Source: Cohnella ginsengisoli (GTDB lineage: Bacteria; Bacillota; Bacilli; Paenibacillales; Paenibacillaceae). Taken from it: 64,000 nucleotides of DNA. The notes beneath the pieces are model-generated. The model did not search any database and was not told the DNA's origin. It saw only the letters and a list, made by a program, of their open reading frames with translations. Shown here one piece after another: positions 1 to 8,772 of the stretch (position 1 is the stretch's first letter; every line of letters begins with the position of its first letter). The stretch spans positions 496,001 through 560,000 of the forward strand of contig NZ_JAPDHZ010000003.1 in NCBI RefSeq assembly GCF_029525555.1. The letters are read 5' to 3'. A program made the position numbers and the translations under genes.

Positions 1-941
1 CAGATCGAGCCGACGACGGGATGACGCCGGCCTCTTACAAGCGCCTCTGCCTTGCCGGACAGCATCCGGCTGAAGCCGTCGGCGTAGCCGATCGGCAGCG
101 TGCCGATCGATTCGCGCTTCTCCGTGAAGTATCTCGTGCCGTAGCTGATGCCCTCTCCGGCCGCCAGCGTCTTGACGTGCGCGAGTCGCGTGCGCAGCGA
201 CATGACCGGCGTGAGCGCAATCTCGTCGTGCCGGACTTCCCCGCTCGGATAAAGGCCGTACATGCCGATGCCCAGGCGCAGCATGCCGCCTACCTGCGGA
301 GGCAGATCGATGCCCGCGGCGGTATTGCCCGCATGCACGATCTCCACTGGCAGTCCCGCCCGCCGGACATAATCGACGACCGAGGCGAAGCGCTCGGCCT
401 GCATCGTCGTGTAGCTCTTGTCGCTCTCGTCCGCTCGCGCATAGTGGGTATACATGCCTTCGACAGCCAGTTGCGGCAGCTTGAAGGCCCTCTCCAAAAA
501 ACGCTCGGCGGCCGGACCCGGCAAAATCCCGAGCCTGCCCATGCCGGAATCGATTTTCACGTGCGCTTTGAGCTTCGTCCCGTTTACGGGCATACGTTCG
601 ATCGCATCGAGTTGATCCTCGCGATACAGCGTCACGGCAATGCCGCGCTCGCGAGCGATCTGAAAAGCGTCGGACGGCGTCAGCCCGAGCACGAGCGCGG
701 GTGTATCGATGCCCGCATCGCGCAGCTGCAGCGCTTCGTCCAGAAAGGCGACGCCGAGATAGTCCGCGCCGGCCTCTGCTGCCGTTCGCGCGGTCCAAAC
801 CGCGCCATGGCCGTATGCATTGGCCTTCACCGAGGCGAGCAGTCTCGTGCCCGGCGCGAGGCGCGACTTGAACGCGGTCACGTTGGCGCGCAGCGCGTCA
901 AGCGAGATCGCGGCAACCGTCGGCCTGTAATATCCTTCCAC
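1..941 (-). CDS. alr: Alanine racemase, 3' end cut by window edge
   Basis: Interconverts L- and D-alanine with pyridoxal phosphate and supplies D-Ala for peptidoglycan. The minus strand reads YYRPTVAAISLDALRANV, then LLASVKANAYGHGAV, which holds the PLP-binding lysine, then KIDSGMGRLG and GMYGLYPSGEV; all are family signatures. About 313 codons are present and the C-terminal beta domain lies outside the window. I start at GTG 941 because AGGTGA sits five bases upstream; an in-frame GTG at 950 lacks a site. It lies downstream of the ydcC-like gene as in Bacillus, but a terminator and its own promoter separate the two. Confidence 0.93.
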   Translation of the reverse strand, partial: MEGYYRPTVAAISLDALRANVTAFKSRLAPGTRLLASVKANAYGHGAVWTARTAAEAGADYLGVAFLDEALQLRDAGIDTPALVLGLTPSDAFQIARERGIAVTLYREDQLDAIERMPVNGTKLKAHVKIDSGMGRLGILPGPAAERFLERAFKLPQLAVEGMYTHYARADESDKSYTTMQAERFASVVDYVRRAGLPVEIVHAGNTAAGIDLPPQVGGMLRLGIGMYGLYPSGEVRHDEIALTPVMSLRTRLAHVKTLAAGEGISYGTRYFTEKRESIGTLPIGYADGFSRMLSGKAEALVRGRRHPVVGSI

Positions 942-990
942 GTACGTCACCTACTTCTGCCAGAAAACAGTTTGCTTCCTGAATAAGGTA

Positions 991-1019
991 ATGTTACCGG
1001 GCGAGGACCTTACTGTCAA
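991..1019 (-). promoter_or_regulatory. Sigma-A type promoter of alr
   Basis: On the minus strand TTGACA, a 17-base spacer and TAACAT lie about 50 bases before the alr start. Seen in sequence; use as promoter is inferred. Confidence 0.6.
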
Positions 1020-1063
1020 CGCAAGAGAGGCAGCCAATGCTTGGCTATCCGTCTCTCGGATGC

Positions 1064-1092
1064 CAAAAAGCCGGTCTTAGGACCGGCTTTGG
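1064..1092 (-). terminator. Rho-independent terminator after the lipoprotein gene
   Basis: AAAGCCGGTC and GACCGGCTTT form a 10-bp stem around a four-base loop, followed on the minus strand by TTTTTGG. It separates the upstream lipoprotein gene from alr. Confidence 0.8.
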
Positions 1093-1123
1093 GCGGTAAA
1101 TGAGAAATTAATGAGAGAAGGCT

Positions 1124-2254
1124 TTACTTGCCGGATTGATCCACGAGCGCCTGGGCGACGCGGACCATCTCCTCATGCGGCAGATCGACCGTCGTCAGGC
1201 GGTAGTCCACGCCGTCGTACGTCCAAGACAGCGACTGCGTATCGTCCTCGGTCAGGAAGCCGACGGTGAAGCCGAGGTCGAGCGCCTTGGTCTGCGCCAG
1301 CGTCGAGACGGCGCGGTCCTTGGACTGCGACTCGATAATCGAAAAATCGTAGGTGCCGCTGTAGCGCAGCATGACGCCTTGCTCGCCATCGCCGAGCTGC
1401 ACGTCGAAAGGCGCTTCCACTTGCGTCACGCCTTGCGGCAGCAGGAGCGGATCGGGCTCGATCGCGGCCATTTCGACGACCGGTTCGGCGGCTTTGCCGT
1501 CCGTTCCGACCGCCGGATCGACGGTCGCCGGGTCTGCGGCCGTACCGTCTTTGCCGCTCGCGTCCGGCGAAGCGCCATCCGGCACCGCGCCGGTCGTGCT
1601 GGCTCCACCCTTTGGCGTCGCGAGGTTCTGCTGCATGTCGAACGCGGACTTGTCGAACTTTTTGCCGAATTCGAAGCTGTCGAACTTCACGTCCACGAGC
1701 ACGTTCGAGTTCGTGTCCGTCACTTCTACGAGTTGCGGCGAATAATCGCTCTTGTCCAGCCAGATCTTCTGGCGGGCGAACGAGCCGTTCTGATAATTGC
1801 CGGCCATCACGTTAAAGACGTAAGAATCCTTCTCCGCCGCGAATTGGCGCGAGTTGTCGACGGCGATGCTGTGCAGAAGCGTCTGCAGCAGATAGACTTG
1901 GCCCTGGTTGTCCGGCCAGTCGCTCTGGAAACGGTAGCTCTTATTCAGGCTCGGCGTCAGGACGAACACGCCGTCGTCGTTGCGAAGCACGATCTGCGTC
2001 ACGTCGCGGCTCGCGCTCGTCAGCGCGACGCGGTAATAGTTAGGCTTTTGGTACCACACCTCAACTTTGTAAGCCTGCGGCTGCTGCCCGGTATGCAGCG
2101 TCATGACGCCGCTTCCCTGGTAGCTGTCCATCTTGTCCGACAACTTGGTCAGATCCTTCACGACCGAATCGGCGTTCTTGCCCGCGCCGCATCCCGACAG
2201 CAACGTCGCGACGAGCACCAGGGCAGCCGCGATCCACGGCAGCTTGCGAAGCAT
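1124..2254 (-). CDS. YdcC/LolA-like outer-membrane-lipoprotein-sorting fold lipoprotein
   Basis: A membrane-anchored lipoprotein on the outer face of the cell membrane. The N-terminus is a lipoprotein signal (MLRKLPWIAAALVLVATLL) with lipobox LLSGC. The mature part has the LolA-like beta pattern (YQGSGVMTLHT, YKVEVWYQKPNYYRV, KIWLDKSDYSPQLVEV), then an Ala/Asp/Gly-rich linker and a C-terminal domain ending near a DGVDYRLTTVDL stretch. I start at ATG 2254, preceded by GAGGGG; an ATG 13 codons upstream has no site and would spoil the signal. In Bacillus the homologue ydcC also precedes alr. The biochemical role is not known. Confidence 0.85.
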   Translation of the reverse strand: MLRKLPWIAAALVLVATLLSGCGAGKNADSVVKDLTKLSDKMDSYQGSGVMTLHTGQQPQAYKVEVWYQKPNYYRVALTSASRDVTQIVLRNDDGVFVLTPSLNKSYRFQSDWPDNQGQVYLLQTLLHSIAVDNSRQFAAEKDSYVFNVMAGNYQNGSFARQKIWLDKSDYSPQLVEVTDTNSNVLVDVKFDSFEFGKKFDKSAFDMQQNLATPKGGASTTGAVPDGASPDASGKDGTAADPATVDPAVGTDGKAAEPVVEMAAIEPDPLLLPQGVTQVEAPFDVQLGDGEQGVMLRYSGTYDFSIIESQSKDRAVSTLAQTKALDLGFTVGFLTEDDTQSLSWTYDGVDYRLTTVDLPHEEMVRVAQALVDQSGK

Positions 2255-2467
2255 CACATCAACCCCTCTTCGATTGGTTAGTCCATGCTTCATTCCTATG
2301 AGGGGACTTGACCAAATATGCGGACGAGATTGACGAGCCGCAGACGGGACGATCGATAGGGCATTTCTACTATAAAATGGACAAACTATTCGGACGAACG
2401 GCGGCTAACTTCGCTACGCATGCGATCGATCAGCTTCGCGACCGTCATTTCCCTCGCATCCCTGTTG

Positions 2468-2825
2468 CCCCGGCGCTTCCTCGGTGAACATGAACAGCTC
2501 GAGCTCCTTGCCGAGCTTGCGATGATCCCGCTTCTTGGCTACCTCCAGCAGGCGCAGATGCTCAAGCAGATCGGCTTCCTTGGGAAACGAAGTGTCGAAA
2601 ATGCGCTGCAGCATTTAGTTTTAAGCGTCGCCCCGCCAGTACGCGCTCGTCACGCTCATCAGCTTGAACGCTTTGATGCGCCCGGTCGACGGCAGATGGG
2701 GCCCGGCACAAATCGGCGAATTCGCCTTGCTCGTAGACCGTGATGACGGCGTCGGACGGCAGATTCCGGATCAACGCCAGCTTGAGCGGATCCGCGGCCA
2801 TCTCGCGTTCGATGTCGGCCGGATC
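2468..2825 (-). pseudogene. thrS: Decayed threonyl-tRNA synthetase fragment
   Basis: Two out-of-phase pieces match the middle of Thr[22 protein letters not shown] with EFADLCRAP, then in another frame [15 protein letters not shown] and TSAYWRGDA, then [16 protein letters not shown] through [17 protein letters not shown] and TEEAPG. There is a frame change near the CRAP/LPST junction and two in-frame stops (A-stop-N-stop-M) before MLQRIF. The N-terminal and editing domains and all of the C-terminal catalytic core and anticodon domain are missing. Unlike the many one-base homopolymer breaks elsewhere in the window, this is true decay. A functional thrS must lie elsewhere. Confidence 0.85.
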
Positions 2826-2884
2826 GTTTGCGCCATCAAGTGCGCCGTGCTGCTTTGAACGCAAAGACGTACAGCTCCTCAAAG

Positions 2885-3140
2885 GGACGAGTGCGTTCAA
2901 GCTCGGGGTTCCACCTTAATTCGACCTGCGCGAACACGCATCGGCACCAAACCGACCCATGACGGGCGAAGTCCTCATCGGTATCCGGTAACGGGGATAA
3001 GACGGTATCGCTTACTGACGCGGCGACGCGAACGGCTCACGGGTTCGACGCTACGGCCGCAAAGGGGTAATCCGCTTCCGGTCTCCGCAGAGGCTCGCAC
3101 CTTGCCCTCTTTCTCTGTTCCGGTCCACGAAGGGGAGCGT
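2885..3140 (-). promoter_or_regulatory. T-box leader remnant upstream of the thrS relic
   Basis: On the minus strand AAGGTGGAACCCCGAGC (2901-2917) matches the T-box core, and ACTCGTCCCTTT (2881-2892) matches the conserved 3' antiterminator/terminator arm. The roughly 200 bases upstream are GC-rich with paired stretches and an AGTAAGCGATACC element that could carry an ACC threonine specifier. The run directly into the middle of thrS shows that the N-terminal coding part was deleted. The core motif is clear; the Stem I assignment is tentative. Confidence 0.6.
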
Positions 3141-3206
3141 GTCTTCGGTCGTCGCCTGAAAAGATGAATTGCTTGGGACATATTATTGTGCGGAGGATGT
3201 CTCGGA

Positions 3207-3684
3207 TCAACAGCCGTCCCGCCCTTCCCCCCAGCGCCGCCGCGTGCAGCCCGATCCGCTTGAGCAGCTCGGCGAGCGCGCGTTTTTCGTCCGGCGAGGC
3301 GACGGACAAATTGCGCGAGATCATCGCCGCATGCTTGGGGAAAATATCGTCGAACAAGGCGCGGCCTTCATCCGTCAGTACGGCGTTGGAAGTTCTGCGA
3401 TCCTCCTGGCTCTGCCGGCGCTCGACGTAGCCCTTTTTCTCAAGCTTGTCGATGACATACGTGATGCTGCCGCTCGGGATCGACAGCCGTTCGCTGATCT
3501 TCTGGATCGGCTGCGGCCCTTTGTTGTACAGCAGCTCCAGAATCATGAAGTTGTCGGGACTGAGCCCATGGCTCTCGATATCCCGTCCGACGTTGCTGAA
3601 GATCGCGCGCGAGGCGCGTGACCATATGCGGAACAACCGAAGATCGTCTGCCGTCCCGTCGTCCATCGGCTCTAATGGCTCCAT
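3207..3684 (-). CDS. MarR family transcriptional regulator
   Basis: A winged-helix repressor. The protein reads FSNVGRDIESHGLSPDNFMI, then the recognition region KISERLSIPSGSITYVIDKL and the wing GYVERRQSQEDRRTSNAVL. As sequenced the frame runs on to 3037, giving 215 residues with a tail that overlaps the T-box remnant. Removing one C from C6 at 3227-3232 restores a stop at 3207-3209 and a normal 158-residue protein, so I end it there. ATG 3684 follows GGAAGGAGGGG. A palindrome inside its own promoter suggests autorepression. Confidence 0.85.
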
Positions 3685-3722
3685 CGTTACCCCTCCTTCC
3701 GTTCGTTGAACTTCTTAGGGAA

Positions 3723-3751
3723 ATCCTATTATTAGGATAATTGAAAGTCAA
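3723..3751 (-). promoter_or_regulatory. marR promoter with palindromic operator
   Basis: On the minus strand TTGACT, 17 bases, TAGGAT. The perfect inverted repeat ATCCTATTATTAGGAT (3723-3738) overlaps the -10 box, the usual arrangement for a self-regulating MarR protein. The operator role is inferred. Confidence 0.65.
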
Positions 3752-3803
3752 GCCGCGGAGCGAACTTCAGCATGCGCGCGTCGCGTCGAAAGCAAGCGAA
3801 CGC

Positions 3804-3840
3804 AAAAAAGAGCAGTGACGATAAATCGTCGCTGCTCTTG
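3804..3840 (-). terminator. Terminator of tRNA-Lys copy 1
   Basis: Stem AGAGCAGCGACGA against TCGTCACTGCTCT (one mismatch) followed by TTTTTT on the minus strand, just after the tRNA 3' end. Confidence 0.85.
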
Positions 3841-3851
3841 AACTTTAGAGG

Positions 3852-3927
3852 TGGTAGGCCCTGTGGGGATCGAACCCACGACCCGTTGATTAAGAGTCAA
3901 CTGCTCTGCCAGCTGAGCTAAGGACCT
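3852..3927 (-). tRNA. tRNA-Lys (CTT anticodon), copy 1
   Basis: The acceptor arms AGGTCCT and AGGGCCT pair with one wobble. The anticodon stem GTTGA/TCAAC encloses CTCTTAA, so the anticodon is CTT. The T arm GTGGGTTCGATCCCCAC is canonical and CCA is encoded. A -10-like TATATT lies just upstream. It is identical over 76 bases to the copy at 5276-5351. Confidence 0.95.
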
Positions 3928-4050
3928 GTAAAGAACTCTTATAATATAACACAGCCAGGACAAGGATGCCAAGCCTTTTTTTAAAAAAATTCTTTTTGCG
4001 AGCCCGCTCCCCTTGCTCAACCCTTTGCCAAACGTGAGGGCGACCTTCCG

Positions 4051-5108
4051 CTAGCTGCTTTGTATAATCGCTTCTTTTTCTAATATGGTGAATAAACTAT
4101 GAAGAACTAGCTTATCCGGTCGAAGGAAGTTTTTATAATAGTTGTAGTTATTCTCTTTCATGGCATACATGAGGTCTTTATCGCTTGCTAATTTCACCGT
4201 TTGTTCCACGCAATCATCGGCATTTATGAATTCCAAATAATTTTGACGAGGCTTAAAATCTCCCGGAACCGCGTATCTCAACCGTTCGGAAACAATGGCC
4301 TTGCTTGCCGCAACGTATTCGCCTAATTTCCACCCGTTCGATTCCCACAAGCCCATCGTAGAAATGCAAATATCCGAACTTTTAACCAAACGCATAAAGT
4401 TCATTCGGCTTGTTACAGACTCGTCTAAGAGACAGTCGGCATAGTTCTTCCTCGCATATTCCCGGGAGGAAAATCCCCCCGACAAAGCTCTCGCCAAACT
4501 CCCTGCGTAATTTTCGTATGCATTCCGCTCGCATGTCATCCATGTACCTCGTTTCTTCGGCGTTAAGCCGTTCGCCTTCGCCGCTCCATGTGCGAGTGGC
4601 AAACAAGATTTTAGGGGGAAGCGTTGCTGGGTTTTGGCGTGTCTTCAAATTTTTCGACATAAAAGTGCTGAGAATAATTGTTGCCGAATCGTTCCTTTAT
4701 GTACCACTTTATGCGATGGGCTAGATTAGCCTCATAAGGCTTATCAAGAATATTATTTTTCATCGTTACATGATAATTCAATCCCAATGGATAAATACGC
4801 GAACCGAAATCATATCGATTATTGTATTCTTCATTATAACTTCTTTTGAAATAGAAGGCTGTTTTCCTCGCATACGCCTGAACTTCGCCCAAGTCAAAAT
4901 TATACCCGTCCGCCATATCATACAACACGTTGATTTTATCGTTAACGATGACTTCAACAATTCCTGTGAAGGGATGATTACGGGAACGATTAATTTCCAG
5001 ATCGATAATCCCCTGTTCTTTTAGCATTAAAAACCCGGTTATAATTTGGCTTATGTGTCCTTCGCCTTTGTTTGCGGATATGTTGATCCTGCACTTCAGT
5101 TTGTTCAC
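4051..5108 (-). CDS. Glycosyltransferase-like protein between two tRNA-Lys genes
   Basis: A protein of about 350 residues read in three frames. Removing one G from G5 at 4614-4618 and one C from C6 at 4475-4480 joins INISANKGEGHISQIITGFL, KILFATRTWSGEGERLNAEE, and GLWESNGWKLGEYVAASKAI. The last part resembles the donor-binding half of glycosyltransferases, where a GLWES/GEY loop precedes the nucleotide-binding site; I cannot name a family with certainty. The start is uncertain: GTG 5108 has GGGGAG eleven bases upstream, and an in-frame ATG lies at 5162. Its AT-richness contrasts with both flanks and suggests horizontal acquisition. Confidence 0.6.
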
Positions 5109-5222
5109 GACATTCTCAACTCCCCGAGAATTACGCCGCTTCTTACGCGACCGGTGCGTCATGACGACTACGATTACAATTACGATTAGGCCGTGCTCTT
5201 CGCTCCAGTTCCTCGCCCTGAT

Positions 5223-5262
5223 AAAAAAAAGAGAACGGTGCGAAAAAATCGCCGCCGTTCTC
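5223..5262 (-). terminator. Terminator of tRNA-Lys copy 2
   Basis: GAGAACGGCGGCGA pairs with TCGCACCGTTCTC, followed by eight T on the minus strand. The stem sequence differs from that after copy 1. Confidence 0.85.
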
Positions 5263-5275
5263 GTCGTTTACGGGA

Positions 5276-5351
5276 TGGTAGGCCCTGTGGGGATCGAACC
5301 CACGACCCGTTGATTAAGAGTCAACTGCTCTGCCAGCTGAGCTAAGGACCT
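5276..5351 (-). tRNA. tRNA-Lys (CTT anticodon), copy 2
   Basis: Identical in sequence to copy 1, with encoded CCA and the same -10 region. The identity continues upstream through TGTAAAGAAC and TATAATATA with few changes, so the promoter was duplicated with the gene. Confidence 0.95.
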
Positions 5352-5538
5352 GTAAAGAACTTTTATAATATAGCACGTTGCCCCTCCCCAAAGCAAGTCC
5401 AAATTCAAAAAAAAATTTCGGCTGCCGGACAGGGACCCTTTACGTCGACGCGGAAGGCCGGTAAGCGGCCGTCGCCGGGAATATGTTATGATACGTTTAA
5501 TTCCTGTCATCTCCTATATAAAGCGAGTGGTAACGTTC

Positions 5539-7494
5539 ATGGCGACGATCCTTACGGTCGAACATTTGACGAAAAGCTACGGGGACAAAGTCCTCTTTGA
5601 AGACATCTCCTTCGGCATCGAGGAAGGCGACAAAATCGGCATCATCGGCGTAAACGGAACCGGCAAGTCCAGCTTGCTGAAGGCGGTCGCGGGCATCGAG
5701 CCTGCGGACGCGGGCCGAATCAGCGCGGCCGGACGCACGCGCATCCGCATGCTCGCGCAGGATCCGGTCTTCGCGCCCGGCGAGACCGCGCTCTCGCATG
5801 TGCTGGGCGGCGATTCGCCGCAGCTCGCCGCGCTGCGCGCATACGGCGCTGCGCTCGAAGCGCTGAATCGCGAGCCTGAACGGGCCGGATTGCAGGAGAA
5901 GCTGATCGCGGCCAGCCAGAAAATGGACGAGCTGGACGCCTGGACGATGGAGACCGACGCCAAGACCGCGCTGGCGCGCCTCGGCATTACCAGCTTCGAG
6001 AAGCCCGTCGACGCGATGTCCGGCGGTCAACGCAAGCGCGTCGCGATGGCCGCGGCTCTCCTGCAGCCGTCCGACCTGCTCATCTTGGACGAGCCGACCA
6101 ACCATATCGACAACGAATCGGTCGCTTGGCTGGAGAGCATGCTGCAGAAGCGCCGCGGCGCCCTGCTCATGGTCACGCACGACCGCTACTTCCTGGATCG
6201 GGTGAGCAACCGCATCCTGGAGCTCGACCGCGGGCGCGCTTTCTTCTATGAAGCGAACTACAGCCGCTTCCTGGAGCTGAAGCTCGAGCGCGAGGAACGC
6301 GAGGCCGCTTCCGAAGCGAAGCGCAAAAACCTGCTGCGCAACGAGCTGGCCTGGATCCGCCGCGGCGCCCAAGCCCGCTCCACGAAGCAGAAGGCGCGCA
6401 TCGACCGGTTCGAGGCGCTGAAGGCCAGCGCGCCTAAAGCGGCGGGCGGCAAGCTCGATATCTCCATCGCCTCCTCCCGGCTCGGCCGCAAGATCGTGGA
6501 GCTTGAGGAAGTGACCAAGCGCTACGGCGACAGCACGCTTATCGACGGATTCAGTTATACGGCCGTACCGGAGGACCGGGTCGGCATCGTCGGCCGCAAC
6601 GGCAGCGGCAAATCGACGCTGCTCAAGCTGATCGCGGGCCGGCTGCAGCCGGATGGCGGCGCGGTGGAGCTCGGCGACACCGTCCGGATCGGCTGGTTTT
6701 CCCAGGAGCACGAGGAAATGGACGAGAACCTGCGGGTGATCGAATATATCCGCGAAGGCGCGGAGCAGATCACGACGGCGGAGGGCGAGCAAATCTCGGC
6801 CGCGCAGATGCTGGAACGGTTCCTGTTCCCGCCCTCGGCCCAGTGGACGCAAATCTCCCGGCTGTCCGGCGGGGAAAAGCGACGGCTGCAACTGCTGCGC
6901 GTGCTGACCGAGGCGCCGAACGTGCTGCTGCTCGACGAGCCGACCAACGACCTGGATATCGCGACGCTGTCGGTGCTGGAGGATTATCTGGACGACTTCC
7001 CCGGCGTCGTGTTCGTCGTCTCGCACGATCGCTACTTCCTCGACCGGACGGTCGACCGGATATTCGGATTCGAGGGCGGCGGCGTCATCCGGCAGCATAC
7101 CGGCAATTACTCGGACTATCAGGCCTATGCGGAAAAGCAGCAGGCGCTCGAGGCCGCGGCGCAGTCTCCCTCGACGACAAAGAAGCCGGCGGCACCCGAT
7201 TCGCCAGCTTCGGCTTCAGGCGGCGCTGCCGACGCGCGCGCGAGCGGCAAGGCGCTCAAGATGTCTTATAAGGACCAAAAGGACTACGAGCAAATCGACG
7301 GTTGGATCGCCGAAGCCGAGGCGCGCATGACCGATCTGGGCAATCAAATGGAAGCCGCCGCGAGCGACTCTTACCGGCTGCAGCAGCTCACGACGGAACT
7401 GGCCGCACAGGAGGCGAAGCTGGACGGCCTGCTCGAGCGCTGGACGGAGCTGAACGAGCTCGCCGAGGCGATCGCCGCGCAGAAGAAAAACTGA
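5539..7494 (+). CDS. ABC-F family ATPase (Uup/YfmR type)
   Basis: A soluble twin-ATPase protein without membrane segments; the family acts on ribosomes, resolving stalls or giving target protection. Domain 1 has Walker A GVNGTGKSS and signature MSGGQRKR; domain 2 has GRNGSGKST and LSGGEKRR, each followed by LLILDEPTNH or LLLDEPTND. The interdomain linker is rich in Arg and Lys (WIRRGAQARSTKQKARIDRF). Residues about 555-651 form a charged coiled coil as in Uup, after an Ala/Ser/Pro-rich spacer. I start at ATG 5539 (MATILTVEHL), the usual family start, not at the upstream ATG 5488. It is monocistronic. An antibiotic-resistance role cannot be told from sequence. Confidence 0.92.
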   Translation: MATILTVEHLTKSYGDKVLFEDISFGIEEGDKIGIIGVNGTGKSSLLKAVAGIEPADAGRISAAGRTRIRMLAQDPVFAPGETALSHVLGGDSPQLAALRAYGAALEALNREPERAGLQEKLIAASQKMDELDAWTMETDAKTALARLGITSFEKPVDAMSGGQRKRVAMAAALLQPSDLLILDEPTNHIDNESVAWLESMLQKRRGALLMVTHDRYFLDRVSNRILELDRGRAFFYEANYSRFLELKLEREEREAASEAKRKNLLRNELAWIRRGAQARSTKQKARIDRFEALKASAPKAAGGKLDISIASSRLGRKIVELEEVTKRYGDSTLIDGFSYTAVPEDRVGIVGRNGSGKSTLLKLIAGRLQPDGGAVELGDTVRIGWFSQEHEEMDENLRVIEYIREGAEQITTAEGEQISAAQMLERFLFPPSAQWTQISRLSGGEKRRLQLLRVLTEAPNVLLLDEPTNDLDIATLSVLEDYLDDFPGVVFVVSHDRYFLDRTVDRIFGFEGGGVIRQHTGNYSDYQAYAEKQQALEAAAQSPSTTKKPAAPDSPASASGGAADARASGKALKMSYKDQKDYEQIDGWIAEAEARMTDLGNQMEAAASDSYRLQQLTTELAAQEAKLDGLLERWTELNELAEAIAAQKKN

Positions 7495-7521
7495 GGGGTT
7501 AGGGAAAAGGATGCGCAAGTG

Positions 7522-7547
7522 GACCGGCGATCGCATGATCGCCGGTC
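7522..7547. other. Perfect hairpin between convergent genes
   Basis: GACCGGCGATC and GATCGCCGGTC form an 11-bp stem with loop GCAT. No T run follows on either strand, so it is at best a weak bidirectional terminator. Confidence 0.5.
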
Positions 7548-7573
7548 CTCTCCGTAGTACGCAATGAACAGCG

Positions 7574-8572
7574 TTAAGTCAACTCGACTTTAACCGCTGC
7601 ATCAGCACTCGTTCGGATCCCCGCTAACCAAGCCCTGACCGATTTTCCGACCATCTCTTCGGTGAAATCGGGCTTGGCTTCGACTCCGTCCACAAGCAGC
7701 TTCGCATCCTTGAATAGAGAAATATTTATCGGATACTCACTTTCAATGCCGCGATACGCCCCCGACACCTGAATGAACTTGCGGGCCGCATCGACCTTTT
7801 TGACGACGCCTTGAATGTCGGGGTCACGGGTGCAGCACTCGACGACTTCCAATTCCAATGGAAATTCCTCGCCCGCAATTCGGTAGATTGCAGCCCTGAC
7901 TGCGGAGAGCTCCGCATCGCCGAGCTTCCTCTCCACATCCCCATAGCTCCGGATTTGTATCGCCATCCGCCCGTTTACCACGTCTCCGCTTAACGGCATC
8001 ACGCCCAGTCCGTCCATGAACGCGTCGTGATGCTCGAAGACGTCCTCCATCCATTGCGCCAGTCGCTCGTCGGGCGACTCCTCCTCTTCGGCCTTTTCGT
8101 AATGCACGCGCACGGTTAGCGGGAATCCGCCCGCCGCAATGCTGGCGCCAAGCGGCAGGCTGACGGATCTGAGTGGGACATAAAGCGTGCCGTCGTTCAT
8201 CGAAGAGGGCTGGTTTAAAAGATATATCTCGCCGTTAAAGACGAATGTGGACGCGCCGGCCGCAATCGAGGCGGTAGAGCCGTCTAACGTCGCGGTCGCG
8301 ATACTCTTGCCGTCGTCCCACTTCACTTGCCCGCCGAGCGCGGCGAAAAAAGCGCGGAAGGGCACGACGGTCTGCCCTTGCCGGATCTTCGCATAGATCT
8401 CGACGCCTGCTTCTTCGCCTACGGTCACGATCAGCTTGACCGGAGTCTCGGCTTTTGACCCTGCGGTTGCGATACCTGCTGCGTGCGCGGGAAAAGCCCC
8501 AGTCCGCGTGAATCCAGGCAACGACAATAGCAGCGCCGCCATAATCAGTAAATACGCTCTTTTTCTCGTCAT
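7574..8572 (-). CDS. Secreted protein with copper amine oxidase N-terminal-like (stalk) domain
   Basis: An exported protein, 332 residues. The signal peptide is MTRKRAYLLIMAALLLSLPG with cleavage probably near AHAAG. Residues about 45-145 match the stalk domain found on many Paenibacillus surface proteins (VVPFRAFFAALGGQVKWDD and LYVPLRSVSLPLGASI). The C-terminal part (IQGVVKKVDAARKFIQV, YPINISLFKDAKLLVDG) resembles small YobA/DUF3221-like beta domains. ATG 8572 has GGAGG six bases upstream; the ATG at 8578 directly abuts that site. Function unknown; it is monocistronic. Confidence 0.75.
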   Translation of the reverse strand: MTRKRAYLLIMAALLLSLPGFTRTGAFPAHAAGIATAGSKAETPVKLIVTVGEEAGVEIYAKIRQGQTVVPFRAFFAALGGQVKWDDGKSIATATLDGSTASIAAGASTFVFNGEIYLLNQPSSMNDGTLYVPLRSVSLPLGASIAAGGFPLTVRVHYEKAEEEESPDERLAQWMEDVFEHHDAFMDGLGVMPLSGDVVNGRMAIQIRSYGDVERKLGDAELSAVRAAIYRIAGEEFPLELEVVECCTRDPDIQGVVKKVDAARKFIQVSGAYRGIESEYPINISLFKDAKLLVDGVEAKPDFTEEMVGKSVRAWLAGIRTSADAAVKVELT

Positions 8573-8772
8573 CGCCATCCTCCAGCCGCCGAGTTTATTT
8601 TATTAGCATAAATGGAATTTTCAAGTAAAACAACCTCCCATTCTTTCGATAAATTTCAGCATGCCATAGATAAATCGACTCGCCTGCCGCACGCTTCTCA
8701 TGCGCCAGACGGTTCACAAAACTGCATGCAGACGGTAAAATAAAGCTATATTTGGAAGGAGCGGAAACTCGG

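Noticed and set aside
1136..2281. Long plus-strand reading frames opposite real genes (also 10845-11981, 12067-13404, 14076-15188)
   Set aside because: They are antisense to well-supported genes, Arg/Ala/His-rich, and match no family; a common artefact in GC-rich DNA.
3928..3940. AAAGAAC, a SinR half-site, just upstream of tRNA-Lys copy 1 (and again at 5354 for copy 2)
   Set aside because: It is part of the duplicated tRNA leader downstream of the -10 box, has no inverted partner, and a SinR link to tRNA-Lys is not plausible.
4051..5162. Glycosyltransferase between tRNAs as a pseudogene
   Set aside because: Both breaks are single extra bases in G5 and C6 runs, the same pattern as in conserved genes such as galU, so error is more likely than decay.
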